The notes under the pieces were generated by a model. The model was not told the DNA's origin and made no database searches. It worked only from the letters and a program-made list of their open reading frames with translations. A DNA stretch of 58,109 nt from an uncultured Porphyromonadaceae bacterium. Its GTDB lineage: Bacteria; Bacteroidota; Bacteroidia; Bacteroidales; Coprobacteraceae. Numbering within the stretch: position 1 is the stretch's first letter; every line of letters begins with the position of its first letter. This document shows, piece by piece, positions 1 to 10,600 of the stretch. Location: assembly GCA_900545915.1 (NCBI GenBank), contig URAV01000022.1:1-58109 (forward strand), written 5' to 3'. A program made the position numbers and the translations under genes.

Positions 1-20
1 TAATAAAAGGGCGGCTTAAC

Positions 21-59
21 AAAAAAAGAAGGTATCCTTTTCAGACACCTTCTTTTTTA
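21..59. terminator. Bidirectional intrinsic terminator after the Sus-like operon
   Basis: A 12-bp perfect inverted repeat (AAAAAAGAAGGT at 22-33 and ACCTTCTTTTTT at 47-58) has a 13-nt loop, and its A and T tracts serve as a U-run in either direction. It lies just past the stop codon of the minus-strand BACON lipoprotein gene, so it probably ends that operon and may also stop transcription arriving from the left. Confidence 0.8.
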
Positions 60-74
60 TAATAGGGAAAAATA

Positions 75-1133
75 TTAGTTGGCTTTCTGAACTACCGGGA
101 TGCGGAAAAGTTCTTTATCACCGCCTTTTAATACAACATCTAATTTGCGATCTGCACCTGTGGTATTAGCAGATTTGGGAGATATAACAACATTCCCATA
201 TATTCCGTAACTTGCATTTAACCAAGATTCTTCTTCTGTTATGGGATTTGATGTTCCAGCAGTACAAATTGCTACATCGATGCTTCCGTTTGCTTCGATA
301 CCGTATTCAACTCTGCTTGTGCTGATATCGCTAGCATTGAAACTCAATAATGTATTGTTTGCGATTGTTGTTTCCCAATCTGCGTCCCAAACCGTAATTT
401 CTGTTGCAGGCTTGGGATTTTGCATGATAGAAATACTTACCGGTTCTGCTGTTCCGGCACTGATATTTAACATTATATTTCTCATCATACCGGTTTCATT
501 CGCTTGAGTAAATTGAATTTCAACCGTTTCTCCACTGCGTCCGCTTGTTTTATTGATACTGTACCAAGGAATGTAACTATCATCCCAATCATTATAATCT
601 TCAATTTCTATGTTCCAGCGTGCGGCATTTGTCTTAATGATAAAACTGAACGGAGCACCGTCTTTATAAGGTGCGGTATAAGAGTATATATCGTTTACCA
701 TAGGTACACCTGAGAGTGTAATAGTGTTTTGAGTATCAGTTCCTAATTGGGTTATTGTAAATTCAACAGGTTCTGCACCGGGTACGGTAATTTTGAATGT
801 CGCCGTTCTGTCGTTGCTTTCGGTATGAATACCCGCCTTTACCGAAATAGTCGTATTATTCAATACTTTGGCAGTACACCAAGAACCGTTATTTTCGACA
901 GCTTCTACTTTAATTAATTCTGCAGGAGCGTTTGTTGTAATGTGAACGACCGTATCGACCAATTGGTCGGTAGGAAGTTCCAATAAAGCATCATCTTCGG
1001 ATGCTAAAGACAGAGTGTAATTTACTTCTTCTCCTTTTTTGTCGTCATCGTCATCTGAACAACTGTTCAGTGTAAATGAAAATGTTACTGCTAATAAGGC
1101 GATAGCTAAAAATTTCAGATCAGTAATTTTCAT
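75..1133 (-). CDS. BACON-domain lipoprotein
   Basis: This 352-residue protein starts with a lipoprotein signal peptide ending in a Cys followed by a run of Asp (SCSDDDDD, residues 24-31), a pattern that favours surface export of Bacteroidetes lipoproteins. Residues about 55-130 look like a BACON domain (strands ending in a VEFTITQLG-type motif). A second BACON-like module at about 140-240 ends in VSISIMQNP, and a third divergent one at about 245-350 ends in LFRIPVVQK. BACON domains are beta-sandwich modules of surface glycan- or protein-binding lipoproteins; no catalytic motif is visible. It is the last gene of the Sus-like operon, 61 bp after the metalloprotease gene. A role in ligand capture or as a spacer at the cell surface is inferred; the ligand is unknown. 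Confidence 0.85.
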   Translation of the reverse strand: MKITDLKFLAIALLAVTFSFTLNSCSDDDDDKKGEEVNYTLSLASEDDALLELPTDQLVDTVVHITTNAPAELIKVEAVENNGSWCTAKVLNNTTISVKAGIHTESNDRTATFKITVPGAEPVEFTITQLGTDTQNTITLSGVPMVNDIYSYTAPYKDGAPFSFIIKTNAARWNIEIEDYNDWDDSYIPWYSINKTSGRSGETVEIQFTQANETGMMRNIMLNISAGTAEPVSISIMQNPKPATEITVWDADWETTIANNTLLSFNASDISTSRVEYGIEANGSIDVAICTAGTSNPITEEESWLNASYGIYGNVVISPKSANTTGADRKLDVVLKGGDKELFRIPVVQKAN

Positions 1134-1194
1134 AGATCATTTATTATTTAGTTAGTAAATAGGGGAAGCGGTAACAGCCGCTTCCCATTAATTA

Positions 1195-3774
1195 TTATTT
1201 GTCAAACAATTTTTGAATAACTGTAATCTGGTAATCATAGTATGCTCTTGTACGAGCATCTCCTGTACCTCTTTTTGCCTTGTACAGATTTAATATGTTT
1301 TTTAAAGTCGCGGTAATAATCGGACGACCGACACCGGCAGATAATTTTGCTGGCGTCATATTATGCCGGGCATAAGATTGTTCTTCTTTATGAAAACTGC
1401 ATTTATCGTGTTGTTTACAAAAAGCATTGCTTTCTTTTGCTACCGAATCCATCATTTTTTTCAATTCTTGTTCAGGATCAGCCAATCCACCCATTAACCC
1501 TTTGTTCATAGACGGGTCGAGGTTGGAGTATTTCATCAATGCTGCAACTGCGGCATTTTGAAGGTTCATGTCTTCCTGAGTCAGGGATTTTGATTTGATC
1601 GTATTTACGAATATCGCATTTGTTGCATCTTTCAGATATTCATCTAATGTATATAGGTTTTCTTGTCCTGAACGTTCTCCCTCATAAATGCTTCCCATAA
1701 TTCCCGGACCTAAGATTCGTCCTACGATAGAGTATTGGAAATTGTCATAGAGATTAGATTCCAATCCGGTAATTCTCATTATGTTTTCAGGAAGAAGCCA
1801 TTTCCGGCAATTCAGTGCTTGATCGGTAAGCCATATCATCGCTTTTTTCTGTTTATCTTTTGTGATGTACCGTTTTGCATAATTGCTTTTTCCGTCTTGT
1901 ACTATGTCTTTATATTCCACTCCTCCGAGGTAAGGCATTACGTGAGTCAAATATCTCATATACTGACTTACACAGGCCATATACATTTCTTGTATATCAT
2001 CATAGTTTTTATTTTCCTGAGCAAACCAGTCGTCGATGTTTGAAATAATATATTTCAGGTTTTCGATACCGTAGTTGCTAGCTTTGATATGATCATTTCC
2101 CAAATCTTCGGTTTGGTCGGTAGGGTCTTCATTGAGGAACAGTTGCTGTGCTCCGAATTCATACATCGGATCTCCTTTTTTATCTGCAATGATTTTATTC
2201 AGATAAGGATATTCATCTTCTGCAGTTTTTGCATCTTTGAAGATACGATACCCCCAATTGATAGCGTGCATATCATAAACACCCATTAATGGAGGAACCA
2301 TCCGTACGCCTTTTTCAAAGTCTCCTCTTTGCGCAACATAATTATTCCGGGCATAATCCATGATACTCGGAGTAGTCCCGTATTTTTGTGTGAAAGACGG
2401 ACTGCGTAAAGAATCAACGGGGAAGGAGTAACTTGCACCCATATTGTGCATCAATCCGAGTGTGTGGCCGATTTCGTGGGATGCTACATAACGTAAAGAC
2501 TCATTCATTACATCATCATCGAAAATCATTTTACGGACACGTGCATCTACTGCTCCGGTTTGGGAAAAGCGCCAGTTGTGAACTAACGAAATTACATTAT
2601 GATACCACATGACTTCACCAACCAGAATTTCTCCGCTACGCGGATCTATATAACTCGGTCCGGCGGCATTAGCAATGTCGTTGGTCATGTAACGTACGCA
2701 ATTGTAGCGAATATCGTCCGGATCGAAATTCGGGTCGTCTGTCGGATAATCTTTTGCTACTACTACGTTTTTAAATCCTGCTGCTTCAAAGGCTTTGTTC
2801 CAATCTTCGATACCGGCTTTTACTGCACCTCTCCATTTTTCAGGAAATGCAGAATCTACATAATAAACGATTTGTTTTTTAGGTTCTACCAGCTCTCCTT
2901 TGAAATATTTCTCTAAGTCTTCTTCTTTCGGCTCTACACGCCAGCGGTGAATAAATTCTTTCGGCAGGATTTTATCCGCTTCGGATGTGTAATAATAATA
3001 ACCAGAACTGAAGTATCCTACTCGATTGTCTTGATAACGGCTTCTCATCGGTTCTTTGGGGAGTTCTATTATAGAACGGCGCATTGTGAGGGTATATCCT
3101 CCTGCTGTAATATTGAAATTCAGAATGCTGGTAATTTCTATGTTCTTTTCAAAACTCTTTACCTCTTTTAATCTTGAGGCTGACGCATCATAAGAGGCAC
3201 TCATCGTTTCTCTTGTGCGGACACTTTGGCGAATCGGAGTGATGCACTTTTCATTCGATACGAAAAAAGAGGTGACATCTATTAATAGAGTATCGTTGCG
3301 GGATGCTTTTATTTTGAATGTTTTCAAAATCGGGTTATTGAAGTTCCGTTTGAAAGATGTAGCGATAGCATCGTCTTCTTTTACTTTATCGTAAGTTTGT
3401 ACCGTATGCATATATACGTTGCTTGTATCTGCGGAAAGGCAGAACATGAACGGGTCTCCCAACATTTCTCCTGCGGTAAAGTTTGAGCTGTTACTGGTTT
3501 CCGATACCCGGTTTGCCAATAAATACAGGTTATCCAGATTTTTCGGCGTTATTTCCAAAAGAAGTTCATTTTTAGGTGTAACCCATGCTTTAAATACGCC
3601 ATCGTGAGGTGTTGCTTTTTGAATGGCATCGGCAAATTTATCTTTTTTCTTTGCTGGTGCTGTTTGTTCGGTTTTACCTTTATTTTTCTTACTTTTTCGC
3701 TTAAACCATCCCGCATTTGCGTCTGGCAGAGCTACTGATAATGAAATCAACAAAGCAAACAACTTGTATTTCAT
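1195..3774 (-). CDS. Zinc-dependent metalloprotease, DUF5117/DUF5118 type (metzincin-like, active site intact)
   Basis: This secreted or periplasmic protein of 859 residues (862 if the upstream ATG at 3783 is used; the ATG at 3774 places a typical signal peptide ending DANA at the N-terminus). The basic stretch after the signal is followed by the N-terminal DUF5118/DUF5117-type region and then a catalytic domain with HEIGHTLGLMHN, an HExxHxxGxxH metzincin motif carrying three His zinc ligands and the catalytic Glu. A Met-turn-like SIMDYARNNY follows. The family is uncharacterised but widespread in Bacteroidetes and predicted to be proteolytic. It is the fifth gene of the operon, 63 bp after the PKD-like lipoprotein gene, which suggests that the locus handles protein or peptide substrates. 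Two more paralogues lie at 32440-37694. Confidence 0.9.
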   Translation of the reverse strand: MKYKLFALLISLSVALPDANAGWFKRKSKKNKGKTEQTAPAKKKDKFADAIQKATPHDGVFKAWVTPKNELLLEITPKNLDNLYLLANRVSETSNSSNFTAGEMLGDPFMFCLSADTSNVYMHTVQTYDKVKEDDAIATSFKRNFNNPILKTFKIKASRNDTLLIDVTSFFVSNEKCITPIRQSVRTRETMSASYDASASRLKEVKSFEKNIEITSILNFNITAGGYTLTMRRSIIELPKEPMRSRYQDNRVGYFSSGYYYYTSEADKILPKEFIHRWRVEPKEEDLEKYFKGELVEPKKQIVYYVDSAFPEKWRGAVKAGIEDWNKAFEAAGFKNVVVAKDYPTDDPNFDPDDIRYNCVRYMTNDIANAAGPSYIDPRSGEILVGEVMWYHNVISLVHNWRFSQTGAVDARVRKMIFDDDVMNESLRYVASHEIGHTLGLMHNMGASYSFPVDSLRSPSFTQKYGTTPSIMDYARNNYVAQRGDFEKGVRMVPPLMGVYDMHAINWGYRIFKDAKTAEDEYPYLNKIIADKKGDPMYEFGAQQLFLNEDPTDQTEDLGNDHIKASNYGIENLKYIISNIDDWFAQENKNYDDIQEMYMACVSQYMRYLTHVMPYLGGVEYKDIVQDGKSNYAKRYITKDKQKKAMIWLTDQALNCRKWLLPENIMRITGLESNLYDNFQYSIVGRILGPGIMGSIYEGERSGQENLYTLDEYLKDATNAIFVNTIKSKSLTQEDMNLQNAAVAALMKYSNLDPSMNKGLMGGLADPEQELKKMMDSVAKESNAFCKQHDKCSFHKEEQSYARHNMTPAKLSAGVGRPIITATLKNILNLYKAKRGTGDARTRAYYDYQITVIQKLFDK

Positions 3775-3837
3775 ACTGTACATAATTTATGATAGTTAAT
3801 GATTTTGGTTGAAGAATAAATTTGTTATTTTGATCTT

Positions 3838-5382
3838 TTAAAATTGTTTAAATGCAATATTCTTTATACGGGAGAAATCTCCCCAAATTTCCTGATCGAT
3901 AATTTCTATTTTATCGGCTGAGTCGGTTACCTGATATTTTCTTAAAGTTCCTCCGTTCTCTTGCCCTTCTTTGTATGTGGCGATATAAAAGAAGTCTTGA
4001 TCTTTCTGATCCGAGATAACATCGTTGAAGATTGCCGTGATTTTTTCGCCCGGAAAAGATCGGAGTTCGACAGCTGCACTTCCGTTTCTGAAATTGTAAC
4101 CGTATAACGTATTTCCGGCTGCATATATCAAGTATCCTTGTCGGTTTGTTAAACTGAATAATTCAGACTGGTCTATATTCGTTGCCCCTGAAACCATGTA
4201 TTTCCCGCCTTTAGTTGCAGAGCCTCCGGTACGTGTAATCGTGTAAGTGTAGAGGTATAACTTTCCGTCAGCCGGATTTTTTAGCAATGTCGCAGATTGT
4301 CCGCTACCAAAAAGCGAGTTGATTGTAGTTACAAAATCGAGTCCGTCGGGAGCAAAATCTTTTTTGGTATTCCAACTGAAAGTGTTGTCGCTATCACTAT
4401 CTGCCAAATCTTTCATACTATTAGCCAAAGTCCTTAGATAGGTGAATCTTTTATCATCGGTATTATATAGAATGAATTGATCGATAACAGCAGCAGATAT
4501 ATCTTCTCCACTACGGTTACAGGCTATTTTGTCTCCGATATTAAAATATTTATATCCGCTTTCTTCTTCGTAATAGCTGACCGGATTTCCGAATTCTCCT
4601 TCGTTCGAACTGGATAGGACATAAGCTTTACCGTCAGCGAGAAACATACCTCTTTTATCTTTTAGCTTTTGAATATCTGTGATAACAATGTTATTGCGAT
4701 ATCCTTTTTGGTCTGGGTCGAAGATTGTCAATTCCGTAGGCTGATCAAATTCGTCACGTCCGTATCTGAAGGTATTGTGAGCTGTACATACATAGACTTG
4801 TTCTTCATATAATTCGGGGCTATTATCTACCCATATCAGGTTAATGTCTTTGTGTGGGACACTACTGCTGTTTGTCAGGATATTTTTTAAATGCAGAGTA
4901 TCCCGGCTTATCGACAACATATCGACGCGGACATTTCCGGCTTCGTCTTCGCAGGCCAATATCCATCCCTTAGTATATGATGTACTGACATTCAGTTCTA
5001 CGCTTTTGCTGAACACTACATCGGTGTTTTGATCAGTTATTTTTAAATAGAGAGTGAACGCTTCGGCCGGAAGGGTTATGATGCAGTCCAGATTTCGTTC
5101 AGTTCCCAGAACAAAACGTTCGCCCGGATATTTCTGAGTTCCGACAGCGACCCATTCATATTTATAAGATCCTTTTTCTTCAGGGTCTAATGAAAAATTC
5201 AGTTCTGGTGTAATTGTCAGTCTATCTACATTTGCCCGTACGTTGTAAATCGTATCGGCGGCAAATCCTTTGTCTCCTATGGTAATGTCATTGATGTCCG
5301 TATAGTCGTAATTTCCTTTATCTCTGAAACAAGATGAAAGTAACAACATGCAAAGTACCAATAGATAAGCATTATATTTCAT
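3838..5382 (-). CDS. PKD-like family lipoprotein
   Basis: This lipoprotein of 514 residues has a short hydrophobic signal and a lipobox Cys (LLSSCFRDKGNYDY). The GNYDY motif just after the Cys is typical of the PKD-like lipoproteins that accompany SusC/SusD pairs with DUF4843 proteins. Residues about 30-140 form a PKD-like beta-sandwich (EYKYEWV-like strand); the rest has repeated beta-rich segments resembling a propeller. An upstream TTG would add two residues, but the ATG is preferred. It starts 13 bp after the DUF4843 gene ends. It probably sits on the outer surface as an accessory binding protein of the SusCD transporter. No enzymatic motif is visible. Confidence 0.85.
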   Translation of the reverse strand: MKYNAYLLVLCMLLLSSCFRDKGNYDYTDINDITIGDKGFAADTIYNVRANVDRLTITPELNFSLDPEEKGSYKYEWVAVGTQKYPGERFVLGTERNLDCIITLPAEAFTLYLKITDQNTDVVFSKSVELNVSTSYTKGWILACEDEAGNVRVDMLSISRDTLHLKNILTNSSSVPHKDINLIWVDNSPELYEEQVYVCTAHNTFRYGRDEFDQPTELTIFDPDQKGYRNNIVITDIQKLKDKRGMFLADGKAYVLSSSNEGEFGNPVSYYEEESGYKYFNIGDKIACNRSGEDISAAVIDQFILYNTDDKRFTYLRTLANSMKDLADSDSDNTFSWNTKKDFAPDGLDFVTTINSLFGSGQSATLLKNPADGKLYLYTYTITRTGGSATKGGKYMVSGATNIDQSELFSLTNRQGYLIYAAGNTLYGYNFRNGSAAVELRSFPGEKITAIFNDVISDQKDQDFFYIATYKEGQENGGTLRKYQVTDSADKIEIIDQEIWGDFSRIKNIAFKQF

Positions 5383-5395
5383 TGTCAATCCTTTT

Positions 5396-6187
5396 TTAAT
5401 ATTGAATACCTTCTCCGGCAGTCATTTTTACAAGATTCCCCTCCGAATCTCGATAATCTTCATAAACGGTCTGTCCTTTGGCTTCCATTTCTTTTAGGTA
5501 TTGGTCGAATTTGATTCCTAACGTTTTTATTTTTACAGTTGACATGGGCTCTAAGAAATCAAGCAGTGTCAAATTGAACAGTTCGCAAATAAGCCTATTC
5601 TTTTTTTCAGAGTAAGGACCTAAAAAATATTCGTTGAATCCCGGTAATTTTACCCATTTATCACTGATCGAGATCGTGTGGTGTATAACATCTATGCCGG
5701 TTTTGTCAGAGCTGTTGGGGGCTAACCAATATGGCATAGGCAGATTGAAATCTTTTGATTCTTTCAGTTGAATTTGAAGTGTCCGTTCATTATCTTTTAA
5801 TGAACTTTTTTTATAGAAGTGAATCGGTATTTGGGCATAGATTTCATTTGCCTTTACATAATATTTTTCTTGTAAGGGTTCGTAATCTTCTCCGGCGATA
5901 GCCGTACTTTTTTCCGGCACGACTTCAATAGAAATTTCTCTGTCGTGCGGAACTGTTTCTCCGATGATTTTTACTCTGACAATCAGTATGGAGTCTTCCT
6001 TGTCGAATACGGCAAACGGTAAACTCGTATTATCGGTATAGTCTAATTTGCTGTCATCCAATCCGCCTTTGGTTTTGGACATAGCAAAATATATACCTGA
6101 AGTTCCCGAATATTCAGGTATCTCTTCCCTGCATCCGGTAAATAGTGCTAAAATAGCTATAAGATTTAGAAATATGATTTTCTTCAT
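5396..6187 (-). CDS. DUF4843 domain-containing lipoprotein
   Basis: A 263-residue lipoprotein with a signal peptide ending in LFTGCREE (lipobox Cys about residue 19). The motif SGIYFAM soon after the Cys and the Calx-beta-like VPEKSTAIAGEDYEPL segment are typical of DUF4843 proteins, which nearly always sit between a SusD and a PKD-like lipoprotein gene. It lies 24 bp downstream of susD. It is inferred to be a surface accessory protein of the transporter; its biochemical role is not known. Confidence 0.88.
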   Translation of the reverse strand: MKKIIFLNLIAILALFTGCREEIPEYSGTSGIYFAMSKTKGGLDDSKLDYTDNTSLPFAVFDKEDSILIVRVKIIGETVPHDREISIEVVPEKSTAIAGEDYEPLQEKYYVKANEIYAQIPIHFYKKSSLKDNERTLQIQLKESKDFNLPMPYWLAPNSSDKTGIDVIHHTISISDKWVKLPGFNEYFLGPYSEKKNRLICELFNLTLLDFLEPMSTVKIKTLGIKFDQYLKEMEAKGQTVYEDYRDSEGNLVKMTAGEGIQY

Positions 6188-6211
6188 TTTCTTTTTCCCT
6201 TTTTCATTATT

Positions 6212-7660
6212 TTATTCACGCTCTGCCAACTCTTTATCCGGGAGATCGAATTGATAGTTCGATAGTTCTATTTTCATATCTCCTGCACTCCTGTCATATA
6301 ATCGGGGTATTTCTGTAATTCCTTTTCGTTTATAATACCAGAATAGTTGACCTTCACCGATAAACTCCCGCACATATTCATCTTCTATACTTCCGTCAAG
6401 GCTTCCTCCGGAAGAGACTTGTGCTGCTTTTCTTGCACTTCTCAAGTCGTTGACCCATGTGAGAGATTTTTCGCATTCGGCTATGATAAGATACATTTCC
6501 GAGATTCGTAAAATGGGAATAATCGATGCATATCCCAAATCACCGTCGGTTACAAAGCCGTATTTGACAAAAAAACGACCGTCGTTTGCTTCAATATCCC
6601 GTAGAGCCTGAAAGTGACAAGTCCTTAAATCTCCTTCATCATCATATAAAGCCTTTACGCCGTTTTCAGTCATTGTAAGGAGATTTTTAAGTTCCAGTTT
6701 ATTAGAAAACAACTTGTCATATATATCGGTAGATCTTTGTGTATTATAAGCTCCGAACAAAACTTCTGAAGAAAATATGCGGTCTTCAGCTTCACGGTTC
6801 ACAGTACCGGTGGCAGCTTGTCCGTTTACTTGTTCACGGGTTGCGAACGGGAAAAATTTAGATGCTCCGGCAATGACTTTCCGTGCATATCTCCCGGCTT
6901 CTGTCGTATTTCCGGCATATAGATATACTCGTGCGGTTAATGCTTGAACAGCAAAGTAATTTAAACGAAGATTTCTGTATCTCAGTCTGTTATTTCCTTC
7001 GGCACTGGATTGTGGACCTTTGGTAATGACCGGATCTACATTTAATAATAAGTTTTCGGCTTGGTTCAAATCCGTTAATATTTTATCTACGACATCTATT
7101 GCGCTTAATAAAGGCTTTACATTTTTTTCTGTATCATCTGAATATGGAATGCAGACTTTTCCCGGCTCGTAAGAATAGATCGGACCGAAAATGCGAAACA
7201 TCTCGAAATGCAACATCGCGCGTAATGCCAGACATTCTCCCTTTATCAATTCATAATTAGAATCGGAGAGTACCGAACGATCGTTTTCGCAGTGCTCCAG
7301 TATGATGTTTATATTGGCGATCAGGAAATAGGCCTCTTTCCAAGTATCTGCTACCGCATCTTTTTTAGCTTGGAGTTCGAAGTTTGCTAAAGACCTGTAT
7401 GTATGAGAATTTAACGGTTTTGTCGTATCGTAATACTGTGCTAATATATCGAATGTTCCTGCTGTTAAAGTCCTTCCGTATAAATTGGTGTTTAGCAGGT
7501 GTACATATACACCGTTCAATGCGGTGAAGAAACCCGATTCACTTTGGAAAAGAGCATCTTCCATGATACGATCTTCCGAATCCACTTTCAGCCAATCTTT
7601 GCAGGAACTTCCTCCCAAAAGTATTGTTATTAGTGTGATAATAATGACATATTGTTTCAT
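6212..7660 (-). CDS. RagB/SusD family nutrient-uptake outer-membrane lipoprotein
   Basis: 482 residues, with a lipoprotein signal (LLGGSSCKDWLKVDSEDRI) followed by the SusD N-terminal pattern in which a strand-rich stretch leads to ALNGVYVHL. The TPR-like helical core includes ALRAMLHFEMFRIFGP, and the C-terminal RagB/SusD region contains the conserved ISEMYLIIAEC motif and a FWYYKRKG segment. SusD proteins form the lid of the SusC barrel and bind the substrate on the cell surface. The gene starts 20 bp after susC ends. The substrate cannot be read from the sequence; the operon's metalloprotease argues for peptide or protein rather than glycan. Confidence 0.95.
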   Translation of the reverse strand: MKQYVIIITLITILLGGSSCKDWLKVDSEDRIMEDALFQSESGFFTALNGVYVHLLNTNLYGRTLTAGTFDILAQYYDTTKPLNSHTYRSLANFELQAKKDAVADTWKEAYFLIANINIILEHCENDRSVLSDSNYELIKGECLALRAMLHFEMFRIFGPIYSYEPGKVCIPYSDDTEKNVKPLLSAIDVVDKILTDLNQAENLLLNVDPVITKGPQSSAEGNNRLRYRNLRLNYFAVQALTARVYLYAGNTTEAGRYARKVIAGASKFFPFATREQVNGQAATGTVNREAEDRIFSSEVLFGAYNTQRSTDIYDKLFSNKLELKNLLTMTENGVKALYDDEGDLRTCHFQALRDIEANDGRFFVKYGFVTDGDLGYASIIPILRISEMYLIIAECEKSLTWVNDLRSARKAAQVSSGGSLDGSIEDEYVREFIGEGQLFWYYKRKGITEIPRLYDRSAGDMKIELSNYQFDLPDKELAERE

Positions 7661-7680
7661 AACCTATAATCCCTTTCTAA

Positions 7681-10600
7681 TTAAAATCGTACACCTACAG
7701 ATAAAGAAACGCTTTTGGAGAACGGATAATCAGTTCCTCTTTCTTCTTTAAATGAGGATATTCTGAAAATATCATTCATATACAAACGGAAAGAAACACC
7801 TTGAGCTTTCATTGCTCGTACCCATTTACCTGCGGTTTCGTAACCGAAACTGATAGATTCACCGGATAGTACGTTTTCGTTGATTACGAAACGGGAAGAC
7901 ATCGGAGTACTTTCAAAATTGTCGATTGCCTTGAATTTTGCCTTATCGCCCGGTTTCTGCCAACGATCGTACAGGGCTCTTTTATCTTGATTATAATACA
8001 TTCCCTGTTCTGTTATATTTTCGACTTTGTTGTATAAAGCAGAAGCAAAAGTTTGTGCTCCTAATTGGTAACGTAAGTTGACAGATGCGGAAAACTGTTT
8101 ATAATAGAACGATACGCTGAAAACTCCTTCGAGATCTTTTGCCGTAGATCCTACAACAACCTCATCGTTTGCATCGTATTGAAATGTGTAACTTCCGTCT
8201 TTCTTGATAAAAATTTCACGTCCTGTTGCCGGATCTATACCTGCCGAACGTACCGCCCATATATCGTCAGGACTTGCTCCGTCATAGTAACGACGTAGGG
8301 ATGTACTGCTTCCTTTTTCGTTCATAAAGTCAAGTTTGTTACCGATATTGAAGTATTCGGAAGTTCCGTTGCTGAAAGTAAGATTGAAGTTTAATCGTGT
8401 CGTGGGACGTTTTATTGCTGTATAACTGATTGTTCCGGAAAAACCTTTGGAAATCTGTCCGCCAAAATTGGTATATATCTTGTCTGTCCCGACAGAAGGA
8501 GGCATAGGGATAGAGACTAAAAGAGGATCGGTTACTTTATAATAATAATCTCCACCTATTCGCAGTCGACTATCCAGAAATTCAAAATCTATACCGAAGT
8601 TTTTGTCGATCGTCTTTTGCCATTCCAGCCCTTTGTTGGCAAATTTTTCTATAATCGCACTTGTCCCGAAATGGTTTTGATATTCGGGGTTGTAAATGTA
8701 TGTTCCGGACGAAAGATAAGCATCGAAGTTTTGGTTGCCCGGGTTACCGATAGAGAATCTCAGTTTCAAAAGGTCGATCCAATCGACTTGAAACCATCGT
8801 TCGTTGTTGATATTCCATGCAATACCTGCTGCCCAAGTTGATGTGAATAATTTTTGAGCTCCGAATACAGACGATCCGTCGAAACGTAAACTCGCATCGA
8901 CCATATATCTATTCCTGTATGAGTAGTTCCCGTTTAAATAGAAACTTGTCGATCGACTTGTCGCGTTTTTGTAAGTAGGCTTTGCTCCCTCGTCAAATCC
9001 AGCAGAAAATTGAGGATTTTGATGTAAATCGCTGGTAAATCCGTAAACGGAATATCCTGAGTTTTTGGTGCTTTTTTCACTAAATGTCCATCCTCCTACG
9101 GCATTTATTTGGTGTCTGTCTTTAATGACTTTACCGTAAGTCAGGGTAATATCTCCGTTATAAGAAAAAGTTTCACTGTCATTTTTAGAATAAGAGCCTT
9201 TTTTGTCTACACCTGTGAAATCCGGATGGCTCGGAGACTTGAATGCTTCATTTTGAGAGATTAACTTACTGATTCCTATACGGCCTCTCAATTGAAACGA
9301 TTGAAGAAATCGCCATATAATGCTGAAATTGTCTCGTAGAGTGATGTCATCGGTCACATCATTGTTAACGATGTTGTAAAGATATAGTGGGTTATAGATC
9401 GGTTCTCCTGCAACTTCGAGAGGTTCTAACAGTTCCGATACAGTACCGTCGTCATTCGTTTTTCTGTAATAAGGATTTGCTTCGGCAAATTTTGAGAATT
9501 CTACCGGTTCCCGCTTTGAATTTACCAAATCAACGTTGAACTTGTTCGAGAAAATTAAAGAATTCTTACGATAGGTGAGGTCGATGTTTCCGCTCATGAT
9601 TTGTCTGTCAGAACCTTTCATTACTCCGCTTTCGTCATTATAACTTAGTCCTATACCATACTGCATGGCTTTGTCCCCTCCATCTACATATAGATTATGA
9701 GAGTGATTGAAGACCGCTCGCAAAGGTTCTGACAACCAGTAAGTATCTACGCCTCTCTTTATCTCTTTCAGTCGGCTGTAATAAAGGGCGTCTAAAGCAT
9801 CCTGACTTTCCATATTATCTTTAGCCGTGTAACGTCCGGCGAGAAGTTCGTACTGTAGCTTTTCTTCTCCGTTCATAAGATTGTATCCTGTCAGATCAGG
9901 CATCTGCAATTGGAAGTTTCCACTGTAAGAAACTCTTAATTGTCCGGGTTCGGGTTTTACGGTTTCCACAACGATAACCCCATTGGCAGATTTTGATCCG
10001 TATATTGCGGTGGATGCTGCATCTTTCAACACAGTAACATTGGCGATACGGTCCATATTCAAGTTCATGATGTCATTTATTGTGACTTCTATTCCATCCA
10101 AAATGAAAAGCGGTTGGTTGGCAGTATTGTCATAGTCTGAAGAAAGTTCTCCGACAATACTGGTTTTCCCTCTGATCTCCATATCCGGCATTCGGTTCGG
10201 GTCAGAACCCCAAGTGTTATTGTCCATTACTCTTAGGGAGGGTTCTAAAGTTTTCAAACTTTGAATTAGGTTTTTTGTACCGATTGTCTTTAAATCTTCT
10301 TTTGAATAAGTTGTTGCCGAACCGGTAAAACTGTCTTTTTTACGGACATAGATACCGGTAACCACGACATCCTGTATCTTTTTTACCTTTTCTTCCAGAA
10401 CGATTATCGCAGATTTTTGTCCGGTGAAAGTAAATTCTTTGGGCTCCATACCCAAACAACTGATAATGATGATTTGCTTACCTTCCGGAATATTTTTTAA
10501 TATGAAATTTCCGTATGCATCTGTCGAAGTTCCTGATGCCGGTTTGCTTTTGACATATACCACAGCTCCCGGAAGAGGTTCACCCGACTGATCTTTTACA

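Noticed and set aside
1735..3171. Several plus-strand open frames of 60-105 codons opposite the first metalloprotease
   Set aside because: They are antisense shadows of a well-supported gene with clear protein-family motifs.
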